DNA of 64,000 nt from Bradyrhizobium diazoefficiens (GCF_016616425.1 NZ_CP067101.1:1550001-1614000), one strand, 5' to 3'. Positions 38,078 to 46,693 are shown, counted from the first letter of the stretch. A program made the numbers and translations. Notes: generated by a model from the letters alone, not told the origin.

Positions 38078-39736
38078 GTGAGCAAGGCAAATGGCGCGAG
38101 CCTGATCGACCTTCAGATCATGTGGCACCGGCTGATCGCCGTGGTCGAGGAGCAGGCGCAGGTGCTGCTTCGCACCGCCTTCAGCCCGATCGTGCGCGAA
38201 TGCGGCGACCTCTCGGCCGGCGTATTCGATCTCAGGGGCCGGATGCTGGCGCAGGCGGTGACCGGCACGCCCGGTCACGTCAACTCGATGGCGGAATCGG
38301 TCAAGCATTTCATCGCGCATTTCCCGCTCGAGACGATGAAGGAGGGCGACGCCTACATCACCAACGATCCCTGGATGGGCACCGGCCATCTCAACGATTT
38401 CGTCATCACCACGCCCTGCTTCAAGGACGGCAAGCCGGTGGCGTTGTTCTCCTGCACCAGTCATCTGATGGACATCGGCGGCATCGGTTTCGGGCCCGAT
38501 GCCACCGACGTGTTCATGGAGGGGCTCTACATCCCCATGCTGAAGCTGATCGACCAGGGCGTCGTCAACGAGACGCTGATGGCGATGATCCGCACCAACA
38601 CGCGGCTGCCTGTAGACACCGAGGGCGACACCTATTCGCTGGCCGGCTGCAACGACGTCGGCTGCGAGCGCCTGGTCGAGATGATGAGCGAGTTCGGCAT
38701 CGATACGCTCGACCAGCTCGGCGACTACATCTGCGACCGCTCGCGCGAGGCCGTGCTGGCCGAGATCGCAAAGCTGCCGAAGGGCAGCTGGCGCAACACC
38801 ATGGTGGTCGACGGCTATGATGCCCCGGTCGCGCTGGCGGCGACGCTGACGATCTCGGACGCGGGCATCCACGTCGATTTCGACGGCACGTCCGCAGCCT
38901 CGAATTTCGGCATCAACGTGCCGCTGTCCTACACCACTGCCTACACCGTGTTCGGACTCGGCTGCGTCGTCGCCTCGCAGATACCGAACAACGCCGGCTC
39001 GCTCTCGCCGCTGACGGTATCGGCTCCGCTTGGCGCGATCCTCAATGCGCCGAAGCCGGCGCCGGTCGCCTCGCGCCACATCATCGGCCAGATGCTGCCC
39101 GACGTGGTGTTCGGCTGCCTGCGCCAGATCATTCCCGAGCGCGTGCCGGCGGAAGGCACTTCGTGCCTGTGGAATCTCAATGTGCGCGGACAGACCCGCT
39201 CGGGCGTCGGCGGCAATTACGGGTTCTCGATGGCGGTGACCTCCAATGGCGGCACCGGCGCGCGCTTCGGCAAGGACGGACTGTCGGCCACCGCCTACCC
39301 CAGCGGCGTGCGCGGCACGCCGGTCGAGATCGCCGAAACGCAGACGCCGCTGATCTTCTGGCGCAAGGAGTTGCGGCCGGATTCCGGCGGAGCAGGACGC
39401 ACCCGCGGCGGCCTCGGCCAGATCATCGAGGTCGGCAGCGGCGTCGATGCGCCGTTCGACATCTTGGCAGCGTTCGATCGCATCGATCATCCGCCGCGCG
39501 GCCGCGACGGCGGCCGGAATGGCGAGGCCGGTTATGTCGGCCTGAAATCCGGCAAGAAGCTGCGCGGCAAGGGCTTTCAGCAGGTGCCGCCGGACGATCG
39601 CCTGGTGGTGCTGACGCCCGGTGGCGCCGGCATCGGCGCCCCGACGACGCGCGATCGTGCGGCGGTCAAGGACGACATCGAAAGCGGGCTCGTGTCCGCC
39701 GACAATGCGGCTGCAGTCTATGGGTACCCGCGCTGA
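38078..39736 (+). CDS. hyuB: Hydantoinase/oxoprolinase subunit B
   Basis: 552 residues, the family length, starting GTG at 38078 two bases after hyuA. Conserved features are FSPIVRECGDLSAGVFD, TGTPGHVNSMAESVKHF, YITNDPWMGTGHLNDFVITT, and the glycine-rich C-terminal PDSGGAGRTRGGLGQ and VVLTPGGAGIG. The partner of HyuA in ATP-dependent opening of hydantoin or 5-oxoproline-like rings. It appears fully intact, which argues that the hyuA break is recent or artefactual. Confidence 0.94.
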   Translation: MSKANGASLIDLQIMWHRLIAVVEEQAQVLLRTAFSPIVRECGDLSAGVFDLRGRMLAQAVTGTPGHVNSMAESVKHFIAHFPLETMKEGDAYITNDPWMGTGHLNDFVITTPCFKDGKPVALFSCTSHLMDIGGIGFGPDATDVFMEGLYIPMLKLIDQGVVNETLMAMIRTNTRLPVDTEGDTYSLAGCNDVGCERLVEMMSEFGIDTLDQLGDYICDRSREAVLAEIAKLPKGSWRNTMVVDGYDAPVALAATLTISDAGIHVDFDGTSAASNFGINVPLSYTTAYTVFGLGCVVASQIPNNAGSLSPLTVSAPLGAILNAPKPAPVASRHIIGQMLPDVVFGCLRQIIPERVPAEGTSCLWNLNVRGQTRSGVGGNYGFSMAVTSNGGTGARFGKDGLSATAYPSGVRGTPVEIAETQTPLIFWRKELRPDSGGAGRTRGGLGQIIEVGSGVDAPFDILAAFDRIDHPPRGRDGGRNGEAGYVGLKSGKKLRGKGFQQVPPDDRLVVLTPGGAGIGAPTTRDRAAVKDDIESGLVSADNAAAVYGYPR

Positions 39737-39759
39737 CGCGTCAGGCGAACAAGACGACC

Positions 39760-40450
39760 AGCGCCCCCGGCGAAAAGGCGTCCCGCGGCACCAGATCTCT
39801 GGGGCCGTCCGGCTCGTCCCACCTACCATCCGTTGTGGTGCCCGACAGCCAAAACACGCCAGCGCTGGGTCGATAGCCGTTCTCAAAAATATTCGAATTT
39901 ACAGAAATTCGGTTTTGCCGTACAAACCACGCCATCCCGCCCGCCACAAGGGGCGTTTCGCGATCGTCACGGGACGCGGGCCGGGATGCGGTGGCCGCGA
40001 CGGCGTCGGCGCGAATGGGAGTTGCAGGGCGGGAAACCGTGAGCAGCGGCAGGCGCGATACGACACGGCGTTGACAGCGTCTTCGAATGGCCTCGACGGT
40101 GAGCGCACGCCAGCCGTGGAGAACCCAGCGAGGACGTGCGCGGACGGAGAAGTCGTGTGGTCCTGACGCCCGGGGTCTGTGCGTCAAGTCCTGCGGTGAT
40201 GTGGCGGCCAACCGGTGCGCACATCAGTCAGCCGCAAGGCGACGGGGGCAATAGTGCATCGCTCCCCGAGGAGGGCACGAAGGACACCGTGAAAACCATC
40301 CGCGCAGGGAGGGCCGGGATGTTCCGGCGTCACCTGTCGTCCACCCCGTGCGCGTTCTCCAGCACACGCGGGACTTCGGGTGCCCAGCCGGCGCCCGGCC
40401 TTCCCTGCGCCCTTGCTTTAATGAGGGCGGAAGAGGACAGCAAAGCTCGG
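39760..40450. repeat. Long dispersed intergenic repeat (several hundred bp)
   Basis: This 925-bp gap between hyuB and the GST gene carries no convincing ORF. The part from about 39920 (CCGTACAAACCACGCCATCC) through GTGTGGTCCTGACGCCCGGG (about 40155-40174), CAAGGCGACGGGGGCAATAG and GGGAGGGCCGGGATGTTCCG to CGGCCTTCCCTGCGCCC (about 40397-40413) matches, from memory, a long repeat present in several versions in Bradyrhizobium genomes. It is probably non-coding and may be transcribed or of mobile origin. No terminal repeats were found. Confidence 0.5.
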
Positions 40451-40494
40451 GCGAAACACGTCGCGAGGATAAGCAGTCATGTCGATCGCTCAAC

Positions 40495-40650
40495 AATGGT
40501 CTCGTGCCCCGGACGCAGCGCAGCGCGCCGCGGCTTCGCGGCGAGGTGCGCTGCAGAGCCGGGGCCCATGTATCAGCGGAGCGCGCGGCCGCCTGGGTCC
40601 CGGCTCTGCGCAGCAGCGTAAGAACGCTGCAGCGCGTCCGGGACACGAGA
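40495..40650. repeat. Dispersed palindromic repeat, second copy
   Basis: The core 40595-40650 matches 2045-2100 over 56 bp in the same orientation. The left half 40500-40570 (CTCGTGCCCCGGACGCAGCG ... CAGAGCCGGGGCCCATG) is the approximate inverted complement, so the whole unit can form a long hairpin immediately downstream of the GST gene stop. Confidence 0.75.
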
Positions 40651-40666
40651 GGCCACAAGCTCCGGC

Positions 40667-41311
40667 TTACGCCGCCGCCTTCTTGCGCGCCTGCTCGGCC
40701 TTGTACAGTTCGAACTCTTCTGCAATCGCTTTTGCAACCGAAGGCCGCTGCCGCAGGCGCTCGTAATACGCCTTCACGTTCGGCCATTTCGCAAGTTCGA
40801 TCGGCGGCGTCGCCATGGTCCAGTTGATGACCGTGACGAGATAGGCGTCCGCCACGCTGAAATGGTCGAGCAGGAAGTCGCGCCCCTTCAGATAATCGTC
40901 GAGATAATCGAGCCGCGACAGGTTCTTCTCCAGCACATAAGTCTTGGCTTCCTGCGGCGCCTTGCGGTCGAGCACGGGTATGAACAGGCCCTTGTGCAGC
41001 TCGGTGCCGATGAAGCACAGCCATTGATGCAGGCGCGTGCGATCGATACCTGCCGCGGCGCCGAGCCCGGATTGCGGGAAGCGGTCGGCGACATATTGCA
41101 GGATCGCTGCGTTCTCGGTCAGCACCACGCCCTCGTCGGTGCGCAGCGTCGGCACCAGGCCGATCGGATTGACGGTGCGGAAGTCGGAGCCGTCGCTCAG
41201 CACTGTCTTGGTCGGCGGATCGACTTCGAGATAGTTCGCCTGCGCGCCGGCTTCATACAGCGCGACGCGGGTCGCCATCGAACAGGCGAGCGGCGAGAAA
41301 TAAAGATCCAT
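40667..41311 (-). CDS. Glutathione S-transferase
   Basis: A cytosolic two-domain GST of 214 residues. The thioredoxin-like N-domain begins MDLYFSPLACSMATRVALYE, where Ser/Cys residues occupy the active-site position of beta-class enzymes, and includes the VPTL cis-proline and TENAAILQYVAD glutathione-binding motif. The C-terminal helical domain contains FSVADAYLVTVINW. It is divergent from a TetR regulator sharing a 106-bp promoter region, so it is probably repressed by it and induced by an electrophile. Confidence 0.95.
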   Translation of the reverse strand: MDLYFSPLACSMATRVALYEAGAQANYLEVDPPTKTVLSDGSDFRTVNPIGLVPTLRTDEGVVLTENAAILQYVADRFPQSGLGAAAGIDRTRLHQWLCFIGTELHKGLFIPVLDRKAPQEAKTYVLEKNLSRLDYLDDYLKGRDFLLDHFSVADAYLVTVINWTMATPPIELAKWPNVKAYYERLRQRPSVAKAIAEEFELYKAEQARKKAAA

Positions 41312-41366
41312 CTGTAGCCTCCTTGGGCAATTCTCCTGAGGTTTCGCTCAACCCGGCCAGATTGAA

Positions 41367-41429
41367 TTTTTGTACTGTCTTGCATAATATGGGGCCGGTC
41401 AAGGATTATCTTGCGAAATGGTACAAAAA
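41367..41429. promoter_or_regulatory. Inverted repeat spanning the GST/TetR promoter region
   Basis: The arms TTTTTGTAC (41367-41375) and GTACAAAAA (41421-41429) are perfectly complementary, 45 bp apart, the right arm lying over the TetR start codon. CATAAT-like A+T-rich sequence lies between. The arms may be halves of two operators or of one looped site for the TetR protein, which would then control both itself and the GST gene. Confidence 0.5.
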
Positions 41430-42068
41430 TCGAAGGGGCCGTCCGCCGTGCCGCCCGAACAGCCCAGGCGCCGCGGTCGCCCACGCACCTACGAGCCCGA
41501 TATCGCACTCGGCAAGGCCCTCGACCTGTTCCGCACGCAGGGTTTTGCCGCGACTTCGCTCGATGATTTGAGTGAAGCGACCGGCATGAACCGACCGAGC
41601 CTCTATGGTGCCTTCGGCGACAAGCGCGAGCTCTACATCAGGAGCTATCAGCGCTACCGCGAGGAAGCCCGCGCATCCATGGCTGCGATCTTTCGCGAGG
41701 AAATGCCCGTGCGCCAGCGGCTGGAGCGCATCTTCGCCTCCGCGCTGAACATCTATCTGTCCGGCGAGACCGGACCGCGCGGCTGCTTCACGGTGGTGAC
41801 GGCGGCGTCCGAAGCCGTCGGCGATCCCGCGATCCGCGCCATGGTGCTCGACGGGCTCACCGAGCTCGACAAGGCCTTTGCCAATTGCTTTAGCCGCGCC
41901 AAGGAGAAAGGCGAATTGCCCGAGAGCGCCGATCCGGCCGTGCTGGCGCAGATCGCGTCAGCTACCGTCCACACCATCGCCATTCGCGCGCGCGCGCGTG
42001 TGTCGCGAAAGGACCTCGAAGCAATCGTGAAGGGCGCAATCGATGTGATGGTGGGCGCCGGAGGCTGA
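41418..42068 (+). CDS. TetR/AcrR family repressor, divergent from GST
   Basis: 216 residues. The basic leader RRRGRPRTYEP is followed by the DNA-binding domain ALGKALDLFRTQGFAATSLD ... TGMNRPSLYGAFGDKRELY, then a helical ligand domain with GPRGCFTVVTAASEA typical of the TetR_C subfamily paired with redox or electrophile-detoxifying genes. The start ATG 41418 is chosen by family length; the operator-like arm covers its first codons. Confidence 0.92.
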   Translation: MVQKSKGPSAVPPEQPRRRGRPRTYEPDIALGKALDLFRTQGFAATSLDDLSEATGMNRPSLYGAFGDKRELYIRSYQRYREEARASMAAIFREEMPVRQRLERIFASALNIYLSGETGPRGCFTVVTAASEAVGDPAIRAMVLDGLTELDKAFANCFSRAKEKGELPESADPAVLAQIASATVHTIAIRARARVSRKDLEAIVKGAIDVMVGAGG

Positions 42069-42104
42069 GCTGCGCGCGCGGAGCGGCCTTCAGCAGGATA
42101 GGGC

Positions 42105-43070
42105 CTAATACCCCCTTGCCCGGTCCACCACGTTCTCCAGCACACCGCCGGCCTCGAACCGCGCGATCTGCTCGGCGACATAGGCCGAGATCGCGTCCGC
42201 GTCGGTGTCGGCCGCGTTGTGCGGCGTCAGCACCACCTTGGGGTGGGTCCAGAACCGGCTGTCCGCCGGCTGCGGCTCCTGCACGAAGACGTCGAGCGAG
42301 GCGGCGCCCAGCGTGCCGTCGTCGAGGCAGGCCAGGATGTCGGCTTCGTTCTGAAGGCCGCCACGGCCGGCATTGATCAGCACCGGCGCGCCGAGCGGGC
42401 CGGTGCGGTGGAGCTTGGTGAAGACGTCGCGGTTGAGGATGCCGTGCGTCTCGGGCGTCAGCGGCAGCAAGCAGACCAGGATATCGGTCGTGCGCAGGAA
42501 AGCATCGATCTGCGCTGTGCCGTGGAAGCATTCGACACCGTCGATCATGCGCGGGCTGCGGCTCCAGCCGGCGACACGGAAGCCGAGCCGCCGCAGCACG
42601 TCGGCTGCGTCCGCGCCGAGCGTTCCCAATCCCATGACACCCACGGTCACCGCGCCCGCCGGCCATTGATATCTCGGCTCCCAGCGCTTCTCGCGCTGCG
42701 ACTGCCTGAGATAAAGCTCCTGACGGTGATGCATCAGCACATGCAGCACGACATATTCGGTCATGCGGTTGGTGAGGTCGGGCACGGCAACGCGGACCAG
42801 CGGCACATTTGGCAGGCTTTTGTCCGCCATCAGCGCATCGACGCCGGCGCCGAGATTGAAGATGGCCCGCAGATTGGGGAAGGCGCCGAGATCGCCCGGC
42901 ACCGGCTTCCACACCGTGGCATAATGCACTTCGGCCGGATCGAGGGCGGAATCAGGCAGCAGCACCACGCGGCGGCCGCCGCAGACCGCCTCGAACCGGG
43001 CCTTCCAGCGCTCCGGCAGCCAGTTCTGCTGCGTGCTGTTGATCAGGACGGCCAGTGTGCCCATGGTCAT
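42105..43070 (-). CDS. D-2-hydroxyacid dehydrogenase (GhrA-like glyoxylate/hydroxypyruvate reductase)
   Basis: 321 residues from ATG 43070 (MTMGTLAVLINSTQQNWLPE), with GAGG eight bases upstream; an extension to 43172 is rejected. The NAD(P) motif GVMGLGTLGADAADVLRRLG, INAGRGGLQNE with the catalytic Arg, and the terminal catalytic His in LTPHNAADTD are visible. It resembles the GhrA branch that reduces glyoxylate or hydroxypyruvate. It stands alone on the minus strand, back to back with the ECF42 cluster promoter. Confidence 0.93.
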   Translation of the reverse strand: MTMGTLAVLINSTQQNWLPERWKARFEAVCGGRRVVLLPDSALDPAEVHYATVWKPVPGDLGAFPNLRAIFNLGAGVDALMADKSLPNVPLVRVAVPDLTNRMTEYVVLHVLMHHRQELYLRQSQREKRWEPRYQWPAGAVTVGVMGLGTLGADAADVLRRLGFRVAGWSRSPRMIDGVECFHGTAQIDAFLRTTDILVCLLPLTPETHGILNRDVFTKLHRTGPLGAPVLINAGRGGLQNEADILACLDDGTLGAASLDVFVQEPQPADSRFWTHPKVVLTPHNAADTDADAISAYVAEQIARFEAGGVLENVVDRARGY

Positions 43071-43156
43071 TCGAAGTGCCTCGTCAAAGTTCCGCTCGAG
43101 AAGGCCCTCCTTGGCACGATCTGCCGGATTTTTCTCGCAAATTTTTTCCGCAGTCC

Positions 43157-43183
43157 TGTCGGCGCGAGGCATATTGGCGCGTC
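43157..43183 (+). promoter_or_regulatory. Predicted ECF42-dependent promoter P1 (YciI-sigma operon)
   Basis: TGTCGG (43157-43162), 17-bp spacer, CGTC (43180-43183), 20 nt before the YciI start. The same hexamer-17-tetramer pattern occurs before two other genes of this neighbourhood, with a near match before a third. It resembles the TGTCG(A)/CG(A/T)C-type promoter I recall for ECF42 sigma factors. It would make the sigma gene autoregulated. Confidence 0.75.
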
Positions 43184-43202
43184 TTTAGAACAGACGAGGA
43201 AA

Positions 43203-43580
43203 ATGTCGCCAATGCTTTATGCCATCCTTTGCTATCACGATGAGGACTTCGTCGGCTCCTGGAGCAAGGAGCAGGACGAGGCCGTGATGAAGAAGCTCGC
43301 GGTGGTGCAGGAGAAGCTCACCAGCCAAGGCCGGCTCGGTCCGGTGGCACGGCTGCTGCCGACGACGGCGGCGGCGACGCTGCGCAAGGAAGACCCGCCG
43401 CTGGTGCTCGACGGCCCCTATGCCGAAACCAAGGAGCAGCTGCTCGGCTTTTACATCGTGGATTGCAAGAATCTCGATGAAGCGCTTGACGTCGCCCGCG
43501 ACCTCGGTGCGGCCAATCCCGGTGGCGCCTATGAGGTGCGTCCCGTCGGCGTGTTCAGGCCCGGAGGGAAGCTGACGTGA
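43203..43580 (+). CDS. YciI/DGPF-domain protein coupled to an ECF sigma factor
   Basis: A 125-residue cytosolic protein of the DGPF (YciI-related) family: MLYAILCYHDED start, the eponymous VLDGPYAETKEQLLGFYIVD motif near residue 70, and VRPVGVF at the end. The ATG at 43203 is preferred; a second ATG three codons later is possible. Its stop overlaps the GTG start of the sigma gene. DGPF proteins are the hallmark partners of ECF42 sigma factors; their biochemical activity is not established. Confidence 0.93.
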   Translation: MSPMLYAILCYHDEDFVGSWSKEQDEAVMKKLAVVQEKLTSQGRLGPVARLLPTTAAATLRKEDPPLVLDGPYAETKEQLLGFYIVDCKNLDEALDVARDLGAANPGGAYEVRPVGVFRPGGKLT

Positions 43581-44863
43581 GCGAGGCCGATACCGCCTGG
43601 ATCGAGACCGCGCTGACCTCGGCGCGCCCGCAGGCGGTCGGTGCGCTGCTGCGCTATTTCCGCGATCTCGACACGGCCGAGGAGGCGTTCCAGAACGCCT
43701 GCCTGCGTGCACTTAAGACCTGGCCGCAGAATGGGCCGCCGCGCGATCCTGCGGCCTGGCTGATCATGGTCGGCCGCAACGTCGCGATCGACGAAGTGCG
43801 GCGCGCCCGCAAGCAGCAGCCGCTGCCGGAGGACGACCAGGCGATCTCCGATCTCGGCGACGCCGAGGGCGCGCTCGCCGAGCGGCTCGATGGTTCGCAT
43901 TATCGCGACGATATTTTGCGGCTGATGTTCATCTGCTGCCATCCGCAGCTGCCGGCAACGCAGCAGATCGCGCTGGCGCTGCGCATCGTCTGCGGTCTCA
44001 CCGTGAAGCAGATTGCACGCGCCTTCCTGGTCTCGGACGCGGCGATGGAGCAGCGTATCACCCGCGCCAAGGCGAAGGTCGCGGAGGCGGGAACGCCGTT
44101 CGAAACGCCCGGCGCGGTCGAGCGCTCGGAGCGGCTCGCCGGTGTCGCGGCGATGATCTACCTGATTTTCAACGAGGGCTATTCGGCGAGCGGCGACACC
44201 GCGGAGATCAGAAAGCCGCTCTGCGAGGAGGCGATCCGGCTGGCTCGCCTCCTGCTCAGGCTGTTTCCGAGCGAGCCGGAGATCATGGGGCTCACCGCGC
44301 TCATCTTGCTGCAGCATGCGCGCAGTGCCGCGCGCTTTGCCGCGGACGGCTCGCTGATCCTGCTGGACGACCAGGACCGCTCGCTGTGGAACGGCACCAT
44401 GATCGCGGAAGGGCTGGCGCTGATCGACAAGGCGATGCGCCACCGCCGCAGCGGGCCCTATCAGATCCAGGCGGCGATCGCCGCGCTGCATGCCCGGGCG
44501 TCGACGCCGGAGGAGACCGACTGGACGCAGATCGACCTGCTCTACGGCGCGCTCGAAGTGGTGCAGCCGTCTCCCGTGGTGACGCTCAACCGCGCAGTCG
44601 CGGTCTCCAAGGTGCGCGGGCCGCAAGCCGCGCTCGAATTGATCGAGCCCCTGGCGCCGAAACTCGCCAACTACTTCCATTTCTACGGCGTGCGCGGCGC
44701 CTTTCTGATGCAACTCGGCCGCAATGACGAGGCCCGCATCGCCTTCGACCGCGCCATCGCCCTCGCGAACACCTCAGCCGAGGCCGCCCACATCCGTATG
44801 CATCTCGATCGCCTGATCCGGGACAGCCAGCCGAAGCCGAAGGAAAGCGCGAAGGCGAAGTAG
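43577..44863 (+). CDS. ECF42-type RNA polymerase sigma factor with C-terminal helical-repeat domain
   Basis: A 428-residue protein, much longer than ordinary ECF factors. Region 2 is DLDTAEEAFQNACLRALKTW with AAWLIMVGRNVAIDEVRRAR. Region 4 is LPATQQIALALRIVCGLTVK followed by FLVSDAAMEQRITRAKAKV. Beyond residue 180 comes the DUF6596/TPR-like extension (AAMIYLIFNEGYSASGDTAE, later FLMQLGRNDEARIAFDRAIA) characteristic of ECF42. No anti-sigma gene adjoins it; regulation in this group is thought to work through the extension. It starts GTG 43577 within the YciI stop (GTGA). Likely target genes nearby share its promoter motif. Confidence 0.93.
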   Translation: MSEADTAWIETALTSARPQAVGALLRYFRDLDTAEEAFQNACLRALKTWPQNGPPRDPAAWLIMVGRNVAIDEVRRARKQQPLPEDDQAISDLGDAEGALAERLDGSHYRDDILRLMFICCHPQLPATQQIALALRIVCGLTVKQIARAFLVSDAAMEQRITRAKAKVAEAGTPFETPGAVERSERLAGVAAMIYLIFNEGYSASGDTAEIRKPLCEEAIRLARLLLRLFPSEPEIMGLTALILLQHARSAARFAADGSLILLDDQDRSLWNGTMIAEGLALIDKAMRHRRSGPYQIQAAIAALHARASTPEETDWTQIDLLYGALEVVQPSPVVTLNRAVAVSKVRGPQAALELIEPLAPKLANYFHFYGVRGAFLMQLGRNDEARIAFDRAIALANTSAEAAHIRMHLDRLIRDSQPKPKESAKAK

Positions 44864-44875
44864 TGGGGGCTGTCT

Positions 44876-44912
44876 GCACATCGTCATGCCCGGGGTGGGC
44901 ATGACGATGTGC
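44876..44912. terminator. Strong hairpin after the sigma factor gene
   Basis: A perfect 16-bp stem GCACATCGTCATGCCC / GGGCATGACGATGTGC with a 5-nt loop, starting 13 bp after the sigma gene stop. No T-run follows, so termination efficiency is uncertain; the words GTCATGCCC / GGGCATGAC also occur in genus-specific REP elements. Confidence 0.6.
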
Positions 44913-44997
44913 GGTCGGTGTCAAGGAACGTGGATGGCCCGCGACATGCCCGGCCATGACGCGCGGCGGGCAGCGTACGAAAATTTGGTTTCCGTCT

Positions 44998-45024
44998 TGT
45001 CGGCCAGGGCCTCTCCCGTTCGTC
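44998..45024 (+). promoter_or_regulatory. Predicted ECF42-dependent promoter P2 (SRPBCC-VOC operon)
   Basis: TGTCGG (44998-45003), 17-bp spacer, CGTC (45021-45024), 26 nt before the ATG at 45051. Identical element and spacing to P1 upstream of the sigma operon. Confidence 0.72.
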
Positions 45025-45050
45025 CTGAGCCCGTATCCCGGGAGCCATTC

Positions 45051-45590
45051 ATGCTGAAAGCCATCGCCATCATCGCCGTCGTGCTTGCGATCGGAATCGC
45101 GGGCGTCCTCGTTTTCGCCGTTTCCAAGCCCGACACATTTCGCGTCCAGCGCAGTCTCGCCGTGAAGGCACCGGCCGATGCGATCTACCGGCAGGTAGCC
45201 GATTTTCATCGCTGGACTGCCTGGTCGCCCTATGAGGTCCGCGATCCCGCCATGAAGCGGACATTCGGTGGAACCGCGGAAGGACGGGGCGCGACCTATG
45301 CCTGGGACGGCAACAACAATGTCGGCGCCGGCCACATGGAAATCCTCGAGGCGAGCACACCGTCGAAGATTCGCATCAAGCTCGATTTCGAGCGACCTTT
45401 CGAAGGCCATAACACTGCCGAGTTCACCTTTATGCCGCAAGGCGATGCCACATTGGTGACATGGGCGATGTCAGGGCCGGCTCCGTTCCTGTCCAAGGTC
45501 ATGCAGGTCTTCATCAACATGGACAGCATGATCGGCAAGGATTTCGAGGCCGGTCTCGCCCGCCTGAAGAAGCTCACCGAAACGCAATAG
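45051..45590 (+). CDS. SRPBCC family (polyketide cyclase/dehydrase-like) protein with N-terminal membrane anchor
   Basis: 179 residues. The hydrophobic N-terminus LKAIAIIAVVLAIGIAGVLV is a membrane anchor or uncleaved signal, then the START-like fold begins FRVQRSLAVKAPADAIYRQV and includes FHRWTAWSPYEVRDPAMKRT and YAWDGNNNVGAGHMEI. The ligand is unknown. It is preceded by the P2 promoter and followed 30 bp later by a VOC protein. SRPBCC/AHSA1 proteins are frequent in ECF42 neighbourhoods. Confidence 0.92.
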   Translation: MLKAIAIIAVVLAIGIAGVLVFAVSKPDTFRVQRSLAVKAPADAIYRQVADFHRWTAWSPYEVRDPAMKRTFGGTAEGRGATYAWDGNNNVGAGHMEILEASTPSKIRIKLDFERPFEGHNTAEFTFMPQGDATLVTWAMSGPAPFLSKVMQVFINMDSMIGKDFEAGLARLKKLTETQ

Positions 45591-45620
45591 GCGTCACTGC
45601 AAACGAAGAGGAGAGAAACG

Positions 45621-46034
45621 ATGCTCAATGCCTGTCTGTTCTATCAGGACACCTGCGAAGCCGCGTTCAACTATTACGCCAAGGTTCTCGGCGGCAAGAT
45701 CGATGCGATGATGCGCGCCTCGGATGCGCCGCCGGACATGCCCGCTGCGCCCGGTCGCGAGAAAATGATCATGCACGCGCGGATGTCGCTGCCCGACGGC
45801 AGCGTGTTGATGGCCTCCGATGCGCCGCCCGAGCAATTTCACAAGCCGCAGGGCTTCTCGATCTCGCTTACCGTCAAGGATCCCGCAGATGGCGAGCGCA
45901 AGTTCAACGCGCTCGCCGACGGCGGCACCGTCACCATGCCCTTCAGCAAGACGTTCTGGGCCAAGGGTTTTGGCATGTGCGTCGACAAGTTCGGCATTCC
46001 CTGGATGGTGAACTGCCCGGCGGAAGGAATGTGA
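45621..46034 (+). CDS. VOC family (PhnB/glyoxalase-like) protein
   Basis: A 137-residue single-unit VOC protein of the PhnB-like (3-demethylubiquinone-like) type: NACLFYQDTCEAAFNYYAKV at the start, KMIMHARMSLPDGSVLMASD in the middle, and FWAKGFGMCVDKFGIPWMVN at the end. Metal ligands are not all conserved in this subfamily, so enzymatic activity is uncertain. AGGAGAGAAACG precedes ATG 45621. It is cotranscribed with the SRPBCC gene. Confidence 0.94.
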   Translation: MLNACLFYQDTCEAAFNYYAKVLGGKIDAMMRASDAPPDMPAAPGREKMIMHARMSLPDGSVLMASDAPPEQFHKPQGFSISLTVKDPADGERKFNALADGGTVTMPFSKTFWAKGFGMCVDKFGIPWMVNCPAEGM

Positions 46035-46070
46035 CGCGCGCGATCGCTCGCATGATCTATTGAGGCGCGA

Positions 46071-46101
46071 TCCCCTCTCTCCATCCTTGCGGGAGAGGGG
46101 A
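46071..46101. terminator. Hairpin downstream of the VOC gene
   Basis: TCCCCTCTC (46071-46079) pairs perfectly with GAGAGGGGA (46093-46101) around a 13-nt loop, about 37 bp after the stop. There is no T-run; it may be a REP-derived hairpin acting as transcript end. Confidence 0.5.
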
Positions 46102-46441
46102 CGCATGGATTCATCATCATGCTCGAACCGGGCGTGAGCTCGCGCAGCGGATCGATCCCGTGCCGTCTTCGCCTTGCCGCGGCGGCTGGTGCGCAACGAG
46201 CAGGCTCCGCGTGGGAGACTCGCATCGCCTCGGTCAAATGGAACTCAAGGCAAACAACTGGCATGGTGATGAACTCACGCATCACTTTTCGGGAGCAGCG
46301 AGGCCGCCTCATGAAACCATGCGGACTGCATCGCACAACAATTGGCGCATTATTGGGCTGTGATCTGTACGCCAGAATCGCTATTTGTAATTCATAAAAT
46401 CTACAAACCGGGGTGGACGTCACTTGCAAGGGGAGCGACCG
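46102..46441. other. Intergenic stretch without recognised gene
   Basis: This 340-bp stretch is less G+C-rich than the neighbours toward its right end (ATTCATAAAATCTACAAACC near 46390-46408). Open frames are short and show no family features. It presumably contains the promoter of the small peptide gene that follows. Confidence 0.4.
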
Positions 46442-46534
46442 ATGGCGGCGGCGCTACAGATCAATTTTGCTCTTTGGGGGATGCTCATCTGCGCCAGCAT
46501 GAAACTGGTGCCGGTGATTCAGACTCTTTATTGA
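46442..46534 (+). CDS. Candidate 30-residue membrane micro-protein
   Basis: An ATG with a strong Shine-Dalgarno (AAGGGGAG, about seven bases upstream) opens a 30-codon frame: MAAALQINFALWGMLICASM then KLVPVIQTLY and a stop. The peptide is a single hydrophobic helix with aromatic and Met residues and one Lys, typical of membrane-inserted small proteins. It is below usual annotation limits. I have a vague recollection of similar LQ-NFALWGM peptides in Bradyrhizobium, which I cannot verify here. No function is assigned. Confidence 0.55.
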   Translation: MAAALQINFALWGMLICASMKLVPVIQTLY

Positions 46535-46693
46535 AGCCGGCCAAAGCGTGACGGCGCAGAGCCCCGGTGCGCACACGGCGTGCGACCAGAGGAAACCTGC
46601 CGTATGGCCTCGGATCAGCTACATCGAACGCCTCGGATGTGATGCGGTTCACGGAACTCGTTCACGTCACACACGTGGCGACTGCCAAATTCG

